NCBI RefSeq assembly: GCF_024713945.1
Contig: NC_134678.1
Location: 6,076,001-6,140,000 of the forward strand
DNA length: 64,000 nt
Direction: 5' to 3'
Source: Dermatophagoides farinae
Lineage: Eukaryota; Arthropoda; Arachnida; Sarcoptiformes; Pyroglyphidae
Below the pieces are notes generated by a model. The model worked only from the letters and a program-made list of their open reading frames with translations. It did no database searches and was not told where the DNA came from. Within the stretch, counting starts at the first letter, position 1. Every line of letters starts with the position of its first letter. The position numbers were made by a program, and so were the translations under genes. Shown here piece by piece: positions 13,391 to 25,724 of the stretch.

Positions 13391-15388
13391 CAGAGAAAAA
13401 TCTTTCGTAGCCAATACTTATCTATAGATGGTTTTTTTTGTTCTCTCCTGTATTTTGGATTCAAAAACATTACTTATTGTAAATATATTATTCACGAAAA
13501 ATATGTGACAATGTAGTAAAGTTTGATACAAAATACACGCAAACAAATTTACAAATGAAGTGAATGTGATTGAATGAGAATTGAAACTATCAAATATTCG
13601 GTATTTTTTTCTCTGGTTGGTTATATATCCTATAATTGTAATTGGAATTCTTCAATGTTTATGTTTATGAATTATTTGCATAAAATCATGGCTATTTATT
13701 GGTAAGAAAAAAAATTGTAAGGTGAAAATTATCCAATCATTATGATGATGATGATGATAATAATAATCATCAAGCTTGTCTATTGGTCAAAAAAAAAAAA
13801 CAACAAGACAAAAGTATGGCAACAAATCAAATACAAAAGAATCACAGTATGACAGAATGGAAAAAAAAAATATATGAACAGCACACATATATTCGTTCAG
13901 AATTCATATGTTTCATAAATTAATTAGTAATGTCTACTAATTTCTCAACTACCTGTAATCAGGCTAATATTTCATCATAATGAAAAACTGATACTTGTAT
14001 AAATCTCATTTTGTATAGATCAAATCGAATAATACGAAAAAAAATATGACAAATCAGATAATATTTATATGTTTGTCATTCAAATGAATAATTTAATCGT
14101 CGACTAGCTGTAATGTAGTATTATCTCATTTTCCATTGTTATTCTATTTCATTTTATTAACAAATTGTCATTATCAAAGAAGCCAAAGAAAAAACCGATA
14201 CAGAAAACCAAAAACAGCTTGTTTTGATTCATTTATCCATATGTTTGAATATTTGTCTTTGTCAGTTTGTTTTATTTTTTTTTTCTCCTTGTTTCATTCA
14301 AAATCTGTCCTTTGTTTAATTTTCTTTGCTATCTGTTTTTTTTTGGTTTGTGCATAAATACAACACATGAACTGAAAACAGGTAAAAACATATCAAATCT
14401 TGTTAATATTGGCATTGCAATTTCTGGTTTTGAAACTACTACAAGGAAGAAACAAAACAAAAACTTTGCAAAATCAAACAACAAATAAATGAATGAATGA
14501 ATGAAAAACAACCTAGAGAAAATTGAGAGCAAGATAAATTATCTAAATCATGTCATATTATATATATATAATACGCCTTCGTATTTGATATTTAGTTTTA
14601 ATTCAAAATGGTAGCCATTGTCTCTCTCTCTTTCCCTCTTTTGTTATATTGTAATATTCCTTTGCTTTAAGCTAATTTTTTTTTCTTTTTTGGTCTCTTG
14701 TTTGTTGGTCACAATGTTTGCTAAATTAGTTTTTTTTCTGGTTAGGTTCCATTAAAGATCATAATCGATTGTTGTTGTTGTTGGTTTACGCACTTGATTG
14801 CATAATGGCGTTGGCTTACAGAAAACTTGGAGACAAATGAACCATTCTGCCTTCTGCTGCTGCTGGTGCTGGTGCTGATGATGATGGTGGATGGTTATAA
14901 ATTTTAAGATGGTTAGGGGTTGATCATATATTTTTTTCATTCATATAATTGGCCATTTGGTATTGTCGAGATTCTATACTATTCATCGGTTTTAATATCA
15001 AACAAATTGCTTGATTAGTTAGGCTGAACACAAACAAAAAAATGTCACAGATTGAAGATGGTAAAATCGAACCGATAGTAGTAGGGATGAAATGAAAATA
15101 TTCCTGGTATGTTTTGTATATAAAAACAGTAGTAACGTTTATTTGGTTACAAACATGCAATAAAGAATCACAGAGAGAGAAAGAGAAAAAAACAATAAAT
15201 TAAGTTGATTTGACAAATGATGGCAATCCCCTATATATCTGGCTGAATCCACACACACACACACACACATTTCGAATATTTTTTTCTTTTTTTGTAAATA
15301 GGTTTGGTTCGATAAATCTAGTACAAGATTTGGACTATTATCATAATCATCATTATTACGGGAAAAAAAGATACATTACAATGAATGT

Positions 15389-15414
15389 GAGAGAGAGAGA
15401 GAGAGAGAGAGAGA
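15389..15414. repeat. (GA)n microsatellite
   Basis: About 13 GA units in the long non-coding stretch upstream of the CARP gene. Confidence 0.9.
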
Positions 15415-18400
15415 AAGAAAAAAAATGACTAAAAAATTTGAGACAAAATCAGTTAGTTGGTCGCGGTTGTGGTTGAATTGAAAAATATTCATCTCATTTG
15501 TGATGCCGTAAAAAAAAGCATCATTGAACATGATCATCATCATCACTATAGCTATGTTGTTTGTTAGTTTGTTAGTTGATGAAATATTATTATTGATTAT
15601 CACATGAATTCAGTTGTACAGTTGAATGTAGAGAGAAAAAAAAACTTTATCAGTTTCATTTTATTATGTTCTCTACTTTAGTAATTGGCTTTCAGAATCC
15701 ATGATGTCAATGTGTAATAAGGCATCTATCATCTTTCATCGATGGAAACAAAATATTTCACTATTTTGTATAGGATTTATCACCTCTTTGGCCACACATA
15801 TTGATTGATCAATTTGACAATTAAAAGTCAATGAAAAGTTACCATAATCAGGCCAGGATTATCGTATAAAATGAATGAGTGTAAAAGTAAGACAAGAAAA
15901 TTCCTCGCCAGTTATCGAAAAAAAAATTCGATTTCCAATTTAATCTATTTCATTCTATTTGATAACTGATAATGTGGATATGACCAAAAATAAACTTCAA
16001 ATGGACACCCGCATGTGCATATACGATGATGATGATGATTTCATTTAGAATCTTATTATTAGAAAAAAAAATTTGTTGAAGACAGAATTTTTTTTCAAAT
16101 TCGGCAATTTTATCTCCAAAAATAAGACTAAGAAGAAAAAGCAAATAATTTCGCAAATTTGATGACAGAAAAAAAAATCTGACAAAAACAGATGTAAATT
16201 CATTATTGACTTTACGAAATTCCTAAACACAGAATTCTATGGTGGCCACATATAACGGCTCAAAAAAAAATGATGATGATGATGACAATTAACACTTTTG
16301 GTTGGTGATTGTGGCAATGTGTGTGCTGCTGATGGCACATTCTGGTTGCCACACATATTTGTAAAAATATAGTATTTACCATTTTAGAAAACAAAAATTT
16401 CGTTTACCCACATCAACACTAAAATGTTTTTATTTTATTTCTATAATGATAATTATCATTGTAAACACTGAGAGAGAGAGAGAGAATAAAATGGAAAAAA
16501 TTATCGCCACTATCCCATTATAAAGAATTTTGTAATTTTTTTTTCTTTCAATTTTTTTTCCATCTATAAAGTATATATTTGTAAAGATGACCAACATACT
16601 GATACACACCAACAGAAAAAAAATGATCAATAACGAATTGATTGTTTAGAAATCATGATGAAAATCAACTAATCGATGCCATAAATGATAAAATCGGCGA
16701 TAAAAATCAATTCAAATTGACCAGTAGTAGACATTGTATTTGACTTTTTTTTTCTCACTTTGCTTGTATTACATTATTTTTTTTCCCCGCTTGCGATTTT
16801 CTTTTATCGATTTTTTTTTCTTTTGTTCAACTGTCGTTTTTGATTATTCGAAAACTTTTTTGTCATAGATTTGATTGTACCGATTGGTGAACTAAAAAAA
16901 AAAAATAAAAATAAAAAATCTCATCGCCGATATATAATCATCACAATAAAGTGTTGTGTAATGATGATTGTATTTAATTCTGATAGTTCAGTTTTCACTT
17001 AAATCACATCACTGATAATGGTGTGATGATTTAACGATAGTGGCCAATATATATATGAAAACTGTAGAAATCATGCTGTGGTAAAATCATCATCATCATT
17101 TACAGTGATAGAAGAAATGAATGAGAATCATTTCTTCTTCTTCTTCTTCTTCGGATGATAAAAAACTGTATAGCCGATGGCCGTTATATCACATTTCGTT
17201 ATCTGTATATTATTGATGATTGTCGTGGTTAACAAAACAACTAAATACATGCCGCACAATAATGAAATAAAATGTCTATAGATACACACCCACACTCACA
17301 TAAACAACAAATTGAAGAATCTTTGTTGTTGTTGTTGTTATTTTTCACTATAATGGTTATGTGTGTGTGTGTGTGTATGTTTGTGGTATGTGTGAAAGAT
17401 TCACTAATTGGAATAAACATACACACATAGTGTTTTTTTTTTGTTATTGGTCCTGTTCAATTGCATAAATTAGAATCCATTGCTAGAAAAATAATGAATG
17501 GATGAAAGAAAGAAAAAATTCTTTGAAGCCGCCCGTCATAAGCACACAAACACACCAAAAACACGAAAACACAAATTATCCAAGTGACAAGTTTTCCAAA
17601 CGAATATAGAGAATATAAATTCAATATATACATATTGAAAACAATTACGCCCCCACATATCCTATCCGAATTATAATCAAATCAAGGATTTTGAAAAAGA
17701 AAGAAAAATTTGATTCATTTTTTTGAAAAAAAAAAAATTTTAAGAAAAAAAAATCCCATTCAGCAACCATAAACCCACCCACCAACCAATACACACACAC
17801 AAACAGAATTTTTTTCGTGTTTTTGTTTTTGAATCACTAGCGGTTAAAAATATATACAAAAAAAAAACATAGACACTGATACGGCGCAAATTCAAATTCA
17901 CGCAAGTGTATTATATTATTCTATAATGGAAATCTTTGAATGATTACGTTCTATGATTCATTCGATAGTATATTAGAATTATAAGTACGTTAAACTTAAA
18001 CGATGATGATAATAATAATAATCAGCCTAGCCAGATTTGAAACTGAAAAACAGACGGATATACAAACATCGAATGATCGATCGTAAGACACGAATCAATG
18101 TAATATCCTTAAAATTGTTCAATAATAACTGCGAAAATATTACAAGAAAAACAAGAAAAATTTCATCTTCGAAGATTGTCCATTTATGGATTGTGTGTTA
18201 AATTTGTCGCAACGATTCTGTATAAATTCCAAAATTTGTTTTTTATTTGTAACATTTCGTTTTCGGTTATTTGTTGTTGTTTAGTTAGATCTTTATTGGT
18301 CATCATCATCATCATCATCAAAATGTGGTACAATTACAAATTCCATTCCTTATAGGTTTTGTAATTCTGTACATGAGTACAATATGTGTTCATTCATTTT

Positions 18401-18769
18401 CATCTGTCGATCTGTCGTCGTGGATGCGGGGTCAGACAGTCATTTTCATCCATTCATTACATGATGATGATTCTGATTCACAATCTTAGCTAGATGATTT
18501 TTCATTTAGAATTGTTATTCCAATAATCAATAGCTATTTATGTGTTCGTGTGTGTGTGTGTGTTAATAATTTATTAACCATAATTATTACGGTTATTATT
18601 TGGTTGATCAATGATTTTCTGTTTTTTTTTCGTTGTTATTCGGTTCATTTTGTTATTTTTTTCCACATATTCTATTTCGATATATCATCTTATTAACGAA
18701 TTAACAAACAATCATTAAAGTTTTTGTTTACATGTTTTGATCACATTATTTGTGTATGTTATCATCATC

Positions 18770-21700
18770 ATGATTGAAAAGGAAAAATTTCATTTCGAAA
18801 AAATTTTAACAAAAAAACCATCTTTTCAACAACAACGATGGTCAACATCAATTTTAATACGATTTATAATCATTTTCATAACAATGATGATTACATTACA
18901 TGCTCCAGGTAGGTTTAAAAATTTTTTTTGTTCAACTGTAAAATAATCTCACTGTATATACTGATCGAATCATCAAATGCACAAAAAGGGATGATGTGTA
19001 TATACATTATATTAACATCGATGATTTTGATGGAATTTGTTTTTTTTTCTATAAGAAATATGAATCGAGTTGATTCGTGACAAGAGACAGCTAACAACAA
19101 GAAGATGAAGAAGAAGAATAAATTTCAATCCCAAAAAATGGATTTTATTTTTATTTATTTATTTTTTTTTCTGTTTGTTATTGTTTCACTCAATTTTTCT
19201 TTCAAGTATTCTATACAATCGCGTGACATGTTCTTCAAACACGAAAAATTTCGATTCAAAGTCAATCACATTTGAGGAATCATGTTCAATCATCAAAAGA
19301 GAAAAAAAAATTTTTCCATTTCTCAAACACAAGCAAAAAAAAAACAACGAGATGATGCATGAAAATATTTTGATCATGATGATGATGATTGTCATAATCA
19401 TCTTTTCTAAATGTCCATTAATAATGTGATTGTCCAAATCCAATGAACAAAAAAAAAAAATAAACATAAACATAAAGCTCCAAAAATGAAATGAAAAAAA
19501 AAGATTAACTCTTCTATTTTTTTGCTAATTAATATTGAAAAAAATCGTCATCATGTTACCATTGAATATAGTAGAATATATCAACGACCAAAAAAAAAAA
19601 AATTAAAATTTTCACACAGACAGGAAATCCATTCGCGCAAAAAAAAAATTCTTTAATTTTTATTTCGCATTCAAACACACACACACACACACAATGAGCA
19701 TCAAGAATATCCGAAACAACCAGCCTCGTTTCATCATCATCATCATCATCTTTGTCGTTCATATGTTACCCAAATGAATGAAAGCGAGAAAAAAAAAACG
19801 CAGAATGATTTGGAACAAGTATGTGGAGACAAACAAAACAAAACAAAACAAAACGAAAAAAAAACTGTGGTTGTCAGCAGCCTTAATGACATGGCCAAAA
19901 AATAAACTAAAATGAATTTTTTATTTTTCAAAATTTTTTTTTTTTGTAAATTTCTTTGACGATAGAGAATCTATCTGTTCATCTACACACATATACACAC
20001 AGCAAACGCTTTTTTGTTGTTGTTGTGCGTGTATGTTTACTTTGTGCAGTTTCCGTTTCTATCTCTCAGTTTGTTTTTTTTAAACTAGGCAAACATATGT
20101 TTGTTTTAATAGTCCTAGTTTTTTTTTCAAAAAAAAAAAAAAATTTCCATGGTTTTTTTCGAGAAAAAAATAAGCAAATATTATTTTATTAATTATTCCA
20201 TTTGTACTGGTTTGTTTTTTTTCTTGTTTTGTTTTTAATTTCATCTTTTTTTTCTCATCATCATCATTTTTTTTCTCTTTCTTTTTCTATTCATTACATG
20301 GTCTTTCCTGAACAAACATCATCGTCATCATCATCATAATGTCGTCGTCGTCGTCGTCATCGTTGTCCGAAAAAAGCGATCAAATGCGATTGGAATTTCT
20401 GGTGGACATATGATGGAATTTCTGGTATAAATATAAATATGATGATATTAACATGATACAAATAACATATATATAAAATGTCATTTGATCTTTTTTTTCT
20501 ATTTTCATTTTTTTACATTTATTGTTGTCTTTCGATATATTGTTATTCATAGGTCCAGAATTCTGGGGCATATTGAATCCAGATTGGTTTCTTTGTAACA
20601 AAGGTCATCGCCAATCACCGATTGATATAAAACCAGGATTATTGTTATATGATCCAAATTTAAAGAGTATATTTATTAATAAAAACAGGTATAATTAGCT
20701 AGAGGTCATTTTCTTTTTTTAAAGTCATTTTTTTGGTTCTATTGTTTAATTTTTTTCCACTGTAATAACTACACACACACACAGAGTAAATGGATATATC
20801 GAAAATGATGGACATAGTGTCGTCTTTCATAGTCATTATAGTTATAATAATCAAAGTGATACCACAACCACCACCAATAACAACAACAACAACAACAATA
20901 ATGATAATCTAATACCACCACCAGTAACAATAAATGGTGGTCCATTATCATATTCATATATTTTTCATTCATTACATATCCATTTTGGTCTGGTCGATTC
21001 ATATGGTTCAGAGCATTTAATTTCCGGTTTTCAATTTCCCGGTGAAGTTTGTTTTTTCTTGATTTTTTTTAGTTTAATTTGATTCAACATTTATATTTCT
21101 CTTGATTTAGATTCAATTGATTGGTTATAATTCTGATTTATATGAAAATTATGAAGAAGCATCAACCAAACCTAATGGCCTTGTTGGTATAGCCATCTTT
21201 CTTAAAGTGAGTCACGATATGTCAAAAAAAAAAATTGAAATAATTCATTCACCTCTTTAAAAAAAAATTTAAATAGCAAGAATCAAAAAGTTCAGCCGGA
21301 ATTGAAATCCTAACATCACAACTTAATCATATCGTTTATCGAGGTAAGCAATACAAGATAATATATGACGAAATTATTGCAATTTTATTTGTTAATCAAA
21401 AAGGTCAAAAGACGGCTATAAAATCATTAAGTTTACGTGAGTTATTACCTGATGATCAGAATTATGTAACCTATGATGGTTCACTAACAACACCATCATG
21501 TGATGAAGTTGTAACATGGATTGTTATCAACAAGGTTAGTTTTTTTCGTGTGCATATTAATCATCAATAATTATTTCTTGTCAATATATAGCCTTTGTCA
21601 ATCACCAAAGAACAGGTAATTCTTATTTTTTGAAAAGAATTTTTTTTACTTTACTATAATTTTTAAATCATAAATTTCAGCTCCAATCCCTACGTTTTTT

Positions 21701-22387
21701 GATGCAAGGTAAACGATTCTTTTTTTTGAGCCATTTTCAAATTCTAATTCCTTCTGATTTCTTATGTTTCTATATAGGTAGCATCGATGTTCCTAAAGCT
21801 CCATTGGGCAATAATTTTCGGCCAACACAATCGATAAATGATCGTGTTATTCGTACAAACATTGAATTCAAACAATCATCAAAGGTAATCTCCGTCATTT
21901 ATTCTTTTTTTTTTTTGTTCATCCATATGCAATACAATGATAACATAAAATGCCAATTTTCCATTTTTTTTCTTTTAAAATTTACATCATTTGACAATAA
22001 TCATATAACAAATATAATCCGATTAATGGAAATCAAATTTTACAATCTAGATTTTCCAATTCGGTTATAGTAGCATAGAAAATGTTTTCTTTAAATCATA
22101 TATAATGATTATATAACAGCAAAATTTTTATTCTTTTCATTTTTTTTACATCATCATTTATATAACTCTTAATAACAGGATAGAAACTGTCCTACAATGA
22201 AACAGAATGTCCAATATGAAAGTAAGTTAAGCTAATACAATGGGGTATGTGTGTTAACTAATAATGAACATATATTTTTTTTTGTTTTTGCATTCGTTTT
22301 CGATTACATAATTTTTTTTATTTCAACAAAAAAAAATTCCTGCATACATAATATATAGTCAATCAAAAATTATGGAACGTAAGATGA
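18770..22387 (+). CDS. CA10: Carbonic anhydrase-related protein, CA10/CA11 type
   Basis: Vertebrate CARP X/XI are secreted, catalytically silent carbonic anhydrase-fold proteins that bind neurexins. Exons are 18770-18908, 20553-20688, 20785-21046, 21111-21206, 21277-21343, 21404-21534, 21592-21615, 21681-21708, 21778-21884, 22179-22221 and 22359-22387, giving 353 residues. A basic N-terminus is followed by a hydrophobic segment (about residues 26-43) that could be a signal peptide or anchor. The CA domain begins at GPEFWG. CARP signatures are GHRQSPIDIK, YDGSLTTPSC, the DNFRP-like NNFRPTQ and the tail NCPTMKQNVQYE. Of the three zinc histidines, the two in LHIHFG are kept, while the third position is Gly (QLIGYN). 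A Thr/Asn-rich insert sits before NGGPLSY. Exons 7 and 8 are only 24 and 28 nt. The start is the first in-frame ATG of the exon. The gene ends 386 bp from the convergent transporter gene. Confidence 0.92.
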
Positions 22388-22773
22388 TGTGTTTGATGGT
22401 AATCATTGGAATTCTGGGCAATAATCATTGGAATCAATCCATCCAACATACGAATGATTCATTTTCACATTGTATATCTTCATTCATTCATCCATATTCG
22501 TCATTAGATGTAATCCGTTTTTATTTATATTCGTATTCTTGACAATGACAATTGATAGCATAAACATACACACACACACCCACACACAAAACGAAAAATA
22601 TACACTTTTAGCCCATCATATATAAACGATTAATCATGAAATAGATAATAATCAATTAAAATAATTCTGATAACTCAACTATAATAATGTGAGATTCTGT
22701 GTGTGTGTGTTTGTGTGTGAATGTGAGACAATGATTCTTGTGTATATATCATTTTTGTTGCTGTTGTTGTTGT
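22388..22773. other. Convergent 3' flanks of CARP and DAT
   Basis: These 386 bp separate the stop codons of two convergent genes and must hold both 3' ends. It contains CA and TG runs and several A-rich hexamers that could serve in polyadenylation. No gene is seen. Confidence 0.6.
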
Positions 22774-25724
22774 TTAAACTTTACTAATGGGCGATCTATT
22801 AGTTGATTTGATCGGTGTAAATGTATCCATACTTTTGGAAACTTTTGCTACACGTAACATTAATATTTTTCTTCGCTGTTCTTCATATGGTTTAAGAAGT
22901 TTTATTATTCTCTAAAATTTTGGTAAGAAATTTTTTTTTAATCAAAAAAAAAAACATTGATGAAATATCTAAAATACTTATATATTATATAATAATAATT
23001 ACCTCTTTAAATGATCCAGGAGTAATGATAATCAACCATAAAGCAGTTATTGGTATACAAAGAACTGAAGATGCAGCAACGACCAATCCCAAATAATTGA
23101 TCCATATTGGATATTCGTAATCATGATATTTCAATGGTTCGTAGTTAATTAATCCATATACTATAATGAACTGAATAATATTTTTTTTTTCATTAAAATA
23201 AAGCATACCAAAGATAATATGACCATTAGTTAATTACCATAATGAAGAACGGAGCCATGATTGCCCAACAGAATTTCCACCACCAACAGATTTCAAATCC
23301 AACCATTAATTTTATGTCTTGTGAAAAACGTCGAACGCCTTAATAATCAAGATGATGAAAAAAAAAATCATGAAAATTATCCATTTTTTAAGATTAGAAT
23401 TCGTTTTTTCTATCATACCATATATCCAAGAAATGGCAATCGATTCGAATAAAACAGCAAATAAAATGGAATAACCAGCTGCGAAACGATCCATAAAATG
23501 TACGATATATACACCACCCTTTTAATTAAGATGATGGTGATAATTGTAAATGAAATCATCTAATTATTATCATCAATATTTTACCTGAGTACAACTGGCC
23601 AATCCAATAAGAAAATAAAACGAAAATAGTATGGCCACAAATGCTTCTCGATTACGTTTGACAATTGGATATTCATCACTGATAGCAGTTATGATGGCTT
23701 CACTTCCTCCAAACTTGAATACATTTTTTAATGACAATGATGTGTACCATAAATTCAAAACAATACTCACTGAACTATCGAGGCCTAATGTCAGTAACAT
23801 CAGAAAAAATATTACTGCCCAGATTGGACCAGCTGGCATAGTTGAAATGGCTTCCGGATAAACAATGAATACCAATCCGGGACCTTCGGCGGCAATATCT
23901 TTAACATCTACATTAAGTCTTTTGGCCATATAGCCTAATACGGAAAAGATGACAAAACCAGCCAAAAAACTAGTTGCACTGTTTATTGCACTGGTCAAAA
24001 CGGCATCACGATGAACATTGTTATGGAATTTATTATAACTTGCAAATGCCAACAATACACCAAATCCTGGTCCCAACGAGAAGAATACCTGTGTAGCTGC
24101 ATCAACCCATACATTTGCATCATAGAGGGCGTTGAAATCTGGTGTTAAATAATAACGGATACCATCGATAGCTCCTGGAAGCATTATTCCACGAATAAGT
24201 AATATAAAAAGAACAACATATGGAAACAATGCTGTGAACCAGACAACCTTGTTATGTGGGAAAAAAAATATTCAACGATTTATTCAGAAATTTTTGTTCA
24301 AGATTTACTTTTCCTAAATATGAAAAAAAATGAAAAAACAAATGCCAAATAAGATAAGATTGCTTTCGAATTGAAAATGACATTACCTGATGTTGATATG
24401 CCTTTCCATAAACTAAAAGGGTAAATAAATTTTTGAGAAATAAAAAATTTTTTTTTTAAATCTAATTCTCATTATTTTACCTGAAATAACAGATAATATA
24501 GACCATCAATAAACTAAAGGCGATTTCGATACGAATTTCACCTAAATTATGTATACCAGGACTTTCGTGGAATTGTAAAAATTGTCGGCTATATCCAGAA
24601 AAAAAAGAAAAGAAAATTTATTCCTTAAAAACTAAAAACAGAAATCATACCTAAAATATTCCAATGCAGCTGAATTACGAATTAAATTCGATGTATTTGC
24701 CTGATTCGTAAGGGTTATGTCATTAATTTCAAAACATTTATCGGTATTCCATTCATTATTGCACTTGGACCAAGGAAGCTCGGTAGAGAAAGATTTGAAA
24801 AAGAAATGTAATGCCCAGGCAATGATTACATTATAATAAAGATCAACATAGAATGCAATCAAAACTACTGAATATCCGATGCCTAATTTATGATGAATAA
24901 TGAATAATTGTGATGTTCAAGAATATTTTGCCTTACCTTTGAATAGAGGCACAACACGGCTCCAACAAGTGATGGCTCCTTTACGATGATATTGTCCAAG
25001 AGCCAATTCCATAAAAAATAATGGAACACCACCGATGGCTAACATTATTAAATATGGAATAAGAAATGCACCTAAAGTGTAAAGTAAAACAATTTGTATC
25101 GATAAATCTTTCTAAACATTTTATGAAATTAAAAAAAAAATTAAATCAATACCACCGCCATTTTTGAAGCATAAATATGGAAAACGCCACACTATAAATG
25201 AATAAATAAGAATTATCATAAGAATTGAATAATCATTGAATAGAATTATGGAATCAAATCACACCATTAGAAAGATCTACAGCAAATCCGATAACTGAAA
25301 GAAGAAAATCCAATTTTTTGTTCCATGTTTCTCGTTGACCCAATGTATCGATATCTTCATCAACATTTGGATATAATTCAGCAATAGATTCATGGCCATG
25401 ATCATCATATTGATGATTTGTGATATGTTTTGTTTGTGATACGGATACTGTATATTCGGCTCCAATGACAATACTTTTTCGACCTTCTTTACCATCATTA
25501 TTCAATTGGACAGTGGTTTGATTCGGTGATAATTGTGATGTTGAATTTGATTTGATAAGATTTTGATGAGCTTCAACAAGGATAAAAGAGGAAAAAAAAT
25601 TAACGAAAAGAAAAAATTATTTGCTCTTGAATAATAAATGACAATAAATATATAATTGGGCGGGGCTGGTTGAAGTTATGTGCTATGAATTATGATTAAA
25701 ATGAATGAAATGAATACTTGGCAT
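22774..25724 (-). CDS. DAT: Sodium-dependent dopamine transporter (SLC6 family)
   Basis: This is a plasma-membrane Na+/Cl--coupled monoamine transporter that clears dopamine from the synapse. Exons in transcript order are 25718-25724 (tentative), 25265-25570, 25153-25191, 24937-25071, 24651-24882, 24481-24588, 24387-24412, 24309-24313, 23771-24247, 23585-23713, 23419-23518, 23238-23338, 23003-23170 and 22774-22911, giving 656 residues. TM1 carries the monoamine-type Asp101 in FAVDLSNVWRFPY. Other family marks are [33 protein letters not shown] and TLGLDSS. It is closer to fly DAT than to SERT ([34 protein letters not shown]). Extracellular loop 2 keeps the Cys pair around NNEWNTDK and one NTS sequon, but is shorter than in the fly. 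Exon 24309-24313 is only 5 nt, and the 57-nt intron 23714-23770 is stop-free in frame. The first coding exon of 7 nt is the weakest part of the model. Confidence 0.93.
24309..24313 (-). other. 5-nt coding micro-exon of DAT
   Basis: The exon ending at 24387 stops in phase 1 and the exon starting at 24247 begins in phase 0, so a direct join would break the frame. Between them the minus strand reads a good acceptor (T-rich tract then TTTAG), the five bases GAAAA, and a good donor GTAAAT. Including these five bases restores the conserved SGKVVW block. The flanking introns are 73 and 61 bp. Confidence 0.87.

Larger units (their letters stand above)
11313..18769. other. 7.5 kb stretch without a recognised gene
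   Basis: This is the longest gap in the window. It holds many short repeats, including GA tracts near 13361-13384 and 15389-15414, GAT/ATC runs, CA/TG runs and poly-A or poly-T tracts. The open frames are short, low in complexity and without conserved motifs. I found no spliced series of exons on either strand and no tRNA-like fold by eye. It may hold upstream regulatory DNA or non-coding 5' exons of the CARP gene, or a long non-coding RNA, but the sequence does not show which. Confidence 0.5.

Noticed and set aside
19175-19473. Open frames on both strands inside the first CARP intron
   Set aside because: They are built of Ile/Met/Phe-rich low-complexity sequence, overlap each other and show no conserved motif.
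24248-24386. Apparent 1-nt frameshift in DAT between [10 protein letters not shown] and VVWFTALF
   Set aside because: A 5-nt micro-exon with good splice sites restores the frame and the conserved residues, so no frameshift or pseudogene is needed.
25254-25505. DAT start at TTG 25505
   Set aside because: The frame stays open further upstream to an acceptor at 25571, so the exon is longer and the start lies in an earlier exon.
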